Below, in pieces: positions 60,414 to 64,000 of a stretch of 64,000 nucleotides of DNA. The notes under the pieces are model-generated. The model saw only the letters and a program-made list of their open reading frames with translations. It ran no database searches and was not told the origin of the DNA. This stretch comes from Achromobacter mucicolens (GTDB taxonomy: Bacteria > Pseudomonadota > Gammaproteobacteria > Burkholderiales > Burkholderiaceae_B). The stretch covers positions 1 to 64,000 of the forward strand of contig NZ_CADIJP010000017.1 of NCBI RefSeq assembly GCF_902859725.1. The letters are read 5' to 3'. Numbering within the stretch: position 1 is the first letter of the stretch; the number at the start of each line of letters is the position of its first letter. A program made the position numbers and the translations under genes.

Positions 60414-61147
60414 CCGAGTCACTGCTCGAAGGGTGGGTGGCGTTCGCCCGCCCATTCGGACTGAACTACGCATTCGTGCTGGATGCGGGTGAACGCGTGG
60501 CGTTTGTCCGCGGCCTGTGGGTCACCCTGCAGCTATGCGCTGCGTCGATACCCGTGAGCCTCGTGTTCGGCGTGTTGATCGCCGCCGGTCTCACGAGCGG
60601 ACGGGCGTGGCTCACACGGCCCCTCACGGCCTTCGTCGAACTCACGCGCAACACGCCAACGCTGGTTCAGCTCTACTGCGCGTTCCTCGTGCTCAACATG
60701 CTGATCTCGCAGAAGCTCGAGGGCGGCAATCCGATCACCCCCTTTATGTGGGTGGTTCTGGTGGTGGCGCTGCATAAGGCCGTTTTTCATGCCGAGGCCC
60801 TGCGCGCGGGCATCGAAGCGGTTCCAGGCGTAACGCTGGAAGCCGCGCGGTCGCTGGCGTTCTCGCGCGGGGAGATCCTGTGGCGCGTGCAACTGCCGCT
60901 CGCCTTGCGTTTTGCCTTGCCTGCCCTGGTGAACAATCTGGTGGACCTGGTCAAGATGACCGCCATCGCGTCGGCGATCGCCGTGGGCGATGTGACGTAC
61001 GAGTCGATCATGATCTGGTCGCAACGCGACAACGTGCTGGAACTCCTGCTTCTGATCCTGCTGTATTTCGGTCTCCTGACCTGGGTCGTGAGCGTGGCGG
61101 GCCGCTGGCTCGAGAACCGGCTGAGGATGCCCGGCTATGGACAATGA
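60410..61147 (+). CDS. Amino-acid ABC transporter permease (first subunit)
   Basis: A 245-residue permease of the His/Glu/Gln family. The E-L-T-R-N-T-P-T-L-V-Q-L motif near 76 and the coupling segment E-A-A-R-S-L-A-F near 143 are typical. It overlaps both neighbours, showing translational coupling. Confidence 0.93.
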   Translation: MTESLLEGWVAFARPFGLNYAFVLDAGERVAFVRGLWVTLQLCAASIPVSLVFGVLIAAGLTSGRAWLTRPLTAFVELTRNTPTLVQLYCAFLVLNMLISQKLEGGNPITPFMWVVLVVALHKAVFHAEALRAGIEAVPGVTLEAARSLAFSRGEILWRVQLPLALRFALPALVNNLVDLVKMTAIASAIAVGDVTYESIMIWSQRDNVLELLLLILLYFGLLTWVVSVAGRWLENRLRMPGYGQ

Positions 61148-61944
61148 CCTGACGCTGGCGCCGCTGGGGCGCTCCGGGTGGACGGCAGGGGCCGCGGCCC
61201 TGCTGCGTGCCGTGGCGCGGGACCCCTGGTTCATCACGCTGCTGATCCTCGCTGTGCCAGCCCTTTACTGGACGGCCTCGGGAACCACGCCGGTGGCCGT
61301 GGAGCGGCTCTGGTATTGGTGGCCCGCGCTGATGCGCGGACTGGGGATGAACGTGCAGATCAGCCTGCTCGCGATGACGCTGGGCACGATGCTCGGGCTG
61401 GTGGTTGGCGCCATCTCGCTCTCGCCGCTGCGTGCGCTGACGCGTGCCTATGTTCTGGCGTTCCGCAACGCGCCGATTCTCGTGCTCGTTTACTTCACCA
61501 CCTACGTCTTTCCGTTCGAAGTGCCGGTGGCGGGCTGGGTGCTGCCGTTTCCGGACTGGATCAAGGTGGTTATCGGCTTGGCGCTGCCCGCGTCGGCGAA
61601 TGTGGCGGAGATATTCCGCGGCGCGGTGCAGTCCATTCCGGCCGCGCAATGGGAGGCGGCGCACTCGCTGGGTTTCGCGCGCACGCAGATATTCCGCATG
61701 GTGATCCTGCCGCAGTGCCTGCGCCGCATGCTGGCGCCGTGGATGAACCTGTACGCAAGCATCACCATGAGTACGGCGCTCGCATCGCTCGTGGGCGTGC
61801 ACGACCTCGTCGACACCGCGACCGTGGCCAGCAATACCGTCGCGCGCACCGACTTCACGATTCTCATCTATTTCACGCTGTTGGCGCTGTTTTTCGCCTA
61901 CTGCTATCCCATTTCGCGCCTGACGCGCTACCTGGAGCGGCGCC

Positions 61945-61958
<14 letters not shown>
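61137..61958 (+). CDS. Amino-acid ABC transporter permease (second subunit)
   Basis: A 273-residue permease. F-R-N-A-P-I-L-V-L-V-Y-F near 108 and E-A-A-H-S-L-G-F near 172 mark the family. It overlaps the first permease by 11 nt and the ATPase by 14 nt, a compact arrangement. Confidence 0.92.
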
Positions 61959-62766
<808 letters not shown>

Positions 62767-62830
62767 CGGCCCGGCGCCGCGCACCCAGACGTTCTCTCAC
62801 GACGTCCCATTCGAACACCACGAGGAGTCC

Positions 62831-63481
62831 ATGATGACCCTAGCCCGATCCCCCGCGCAGTCCCCCACGGCCCGCCGCGCCAGCGTCGATGCCGCGCTGG
62901 CGGACATCCGCCTGATCCTCGCCGCGCGCGCCGCCGGCGGTGAGGCGCTAGACCGCGCCACGCTGGCGCAGGTCTCCCGGCGACTGGAGGCGCTGGCGAC
63001 CGAACGCCATCTCTTTCCGTCCGAGGCGTTTCCCGCGCCGGCGCCTGGCGCCCGGGAGTCGTCGACGCGCTACCGTCTCAATCCCGACGATGGCGATGAC
63101 GATCTCGCGCTCTATCTCAACGCGATCAACCCTGGCAAAACCACGGTGCCGCACAACCACACCACCTGGGCAGTGATCGTGGCGCTGTCCGGCGCCGAAC
63201 TCAATCGCGTCTACCGGCGCACTGACGATGGCGCGACGGCAGGGGTGGCCCGGCTGGAGCAGGTCCGGGAGGTGCTGGTGGAACCGGGCCAGGCCATCGC
63301 CTTCCTGCCCGACGACATCCACAGCATCCACGTGGTTGATGGCGGCCCCACGCTGCACTTCCATCTCTACGGGCGGCCGCTAGAGACGCTCGACGGCCGC
63401 ATCGGAATCCAGCCGGAAACCGGCGAGATCATCAACTACAACGCCAGTCAGTTGACGCCCAGCGTCGAGGTGCGAGCATGA
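62831..63481 (+). CDS. Cysteine dioxygenase-family (cupin) protein, Arg-type by eye alignment
   Basis: A 216-residue cupin. The three iron histidines appear as H108-N-H110 and H164 (D-D-I-H-S-I). R82 falls where rat cysteine dioxygenase has R60, and Y180 in H-L-Y matches its Tyr157; the crosslinking cysteine is absent, as in bacterial members. Family members oxidise cysteine or 3-mercaptopropionate to sulfinic acids. GAGGAG precedes ATG 62831. The stop overlaps the start of the beta-lyase-like gene. Confidence 0.85.
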   Translation: MMTLARSPAQSPTARRASVDAALADIRLILAARAAGGEALDRATLAQVSRRLEALATERHLFPSEAFPAPAPGARESSTRYRLNPDDGDDDLALYLNAINPGKTTVPHNHTTWAVIVALSGAELNRVYRRTDDGATAGVARLEQVREVLVEPGQAIAFLPDDIHSIHVVDGGPTLHFHLYGRPLETLDGRIGIQPETGEIINYNASQLTPSVEVRA

Positions 63482-64000
63482 GCCACGATCCCATATCGCA
63501 TGACGACGCCGACCTGCGCACGCGCCTGATCCACGTCGGCTCGCCGGCGCTGCGCGACGGGGCCGGCCCCGTGAACGTGCCGGTGGTTCGCACGAGCACC
63601 GTCCGGTTCGCGGATAGCGCGGCGCAGCAAGCCTTGCAGGCGCGGCGCGGCGCGGGTGAGCGCGTGGCGACCTATGGCCGGCATGGCCTGGATACGCACG
63701 CCGCTCTGGAATCCGCGATCACGACGCTCGAGGGAGGCTATCGCACGCTGCTCGCGCCGTCCGGCCTGTCCGCCATCTCGCTGGTGTTTCTTGCGCTGCT
63801 CAAACCCGGCGATCACGTGCTGGTGAGCGACAGCGTCTATGCGCCGGTGCGCAAGGTGGACCAGGTGCTGCTTCAGCGGCAGGGCATCAGGGTGGAGTAC
63901 TTCACCCCGGGGCGTGATGCGCTGCCCGACCTGCTGCGGCCCCAGACGCGCCTGTTGTATGTCGAATCGCCGGGCTCGCTGCTTTATGAAGTGCTCGACC
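63478..64000 (+). CDS. PLP-dependent trans-sulfuration enzyme (cystathionine beta-lyase-like), 3' end outside window
   Basis: At least 174 residues are visible. T-R-L-I-H-V-G near 15, N-V-P-V-V-R-T-S-T-V near 33, Y-G-R-H-G-L-D-T near 65, A-P-S-G-L-S-A-I near 92 and Y-V-E-S-P-G-S near 160 match the Cys/Met-metabolism PLP family (MetC/MetB). The PLP lysine lies beyond the window. It overlaps the dioxygenase gene by 4 nt and probably releases a thiol from an imported cysteine derivative. Confidence 0.9.
   Translation, partial: MSHDPISHDDADLRTRLIHVGSPALRDGAGPVNVPVVRTSTVRFADSAAQQALQARRGAGERVATYGRHGLDTHAALESAITTLEGGYRTLLAPSGLSAISLVFLALLKPGDHVLVSDSVYAPVRKVDQVLLQRQGIRVEYFTPGRDALPDLLRPQTRLLYVESPGSLLYEVLD

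Overview
The window is GC-rich (about 65-70% by eye), densely coded chromosomal DNA. Gene order and protein character point to a beta-proteobacterium of the Alcaligenaceae, closest in style to Achromobacter/Bordetella. Indicators are many 4-nt ATGA overlaps, the coaD-rsmD-ftsY block, ribB-ribH-nusB-thiL-pgpA, a Bug-type solute-binding protein and several TRAP/LIV/Opp transporters. This taxonomic call is inference from gene content; no rRNA gene lies in the window.

Layout. 2-1719: C-terminal end of a type VI secretion-type (BTH_I2691-like) protein plus a DUF6708 membrane protein. 1737-3782: MFS drug exporter and MarR regulator with a palindromic operator. 4140-13087: housekeeping block (AsmA, MOSC N-terminal domain protein, BenE, ferredoxin, CoaD, RsmD, FtsY, CYTH-CHAD). 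13334-18605: phosphonate-type ABC transporter (PhnDCEE) with an IclR regulator and a HAD phosphatase. 18755-25887: riboflavin genes (RibB fused to a degenerate RibA domain, RibH), NusB, ThiL, PgpA, CinA/PncC, PyrF, NDH-2 and DgkA.

26062-35923: a self-contained sugar-acid catabolic operon. It holds a FadR-type regulator, a DctPQM TRAP transporter, a UxaA-family dehydratase, a 2-keto-3-deoxy-acid dehydrogenase, a FAH-family diketo-acid hydrolase, a mannitol/fructuronate-type dehydrogenase and an Ldh2-type reductase. With no KDG kinase or aldolase present, it reads as a non-phosphorylative route ending in pyruvate plus a small hydroxy acid.

35947-47484: the upper part of the 3-hydroxyanthranilate (2-aminomuconate) meta pathway: 3-hydroxyanthranilate dioxygenase, ACMS decarboxylase, 2-aminomuconate semialdehyde dehydrogenase and a RidA-type deaminase. 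A complete branched-chain-type ABC transporter follows on the same strand, and LysR and MarR regulators sit alongside. An IS110-family remnant between 34-bp inverted repeats splits the locus. 47512-50767: YihY/BrkB membrane protein and groES-groEL with a consensus promoter and a perfect CIRCE operator.

51244-64000 (runs off the end): an apparent organosulfur/amino-acid scavenging region. It has a TauD-family dioxygenase, a Bug binding protein, an Opp/Dpp-type transporter lacking its own binding protein, and a tightly coupled operon of two paralogous amino-acid binding proteins, an aminotransferase, two permeases, an ATPase, a cysteine-dioxygenase-like enzyme and a cystathionine beta-lyase-like enzyme. 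This operon and the sugar-acid operon are the best candidates for an undescribed pathway.
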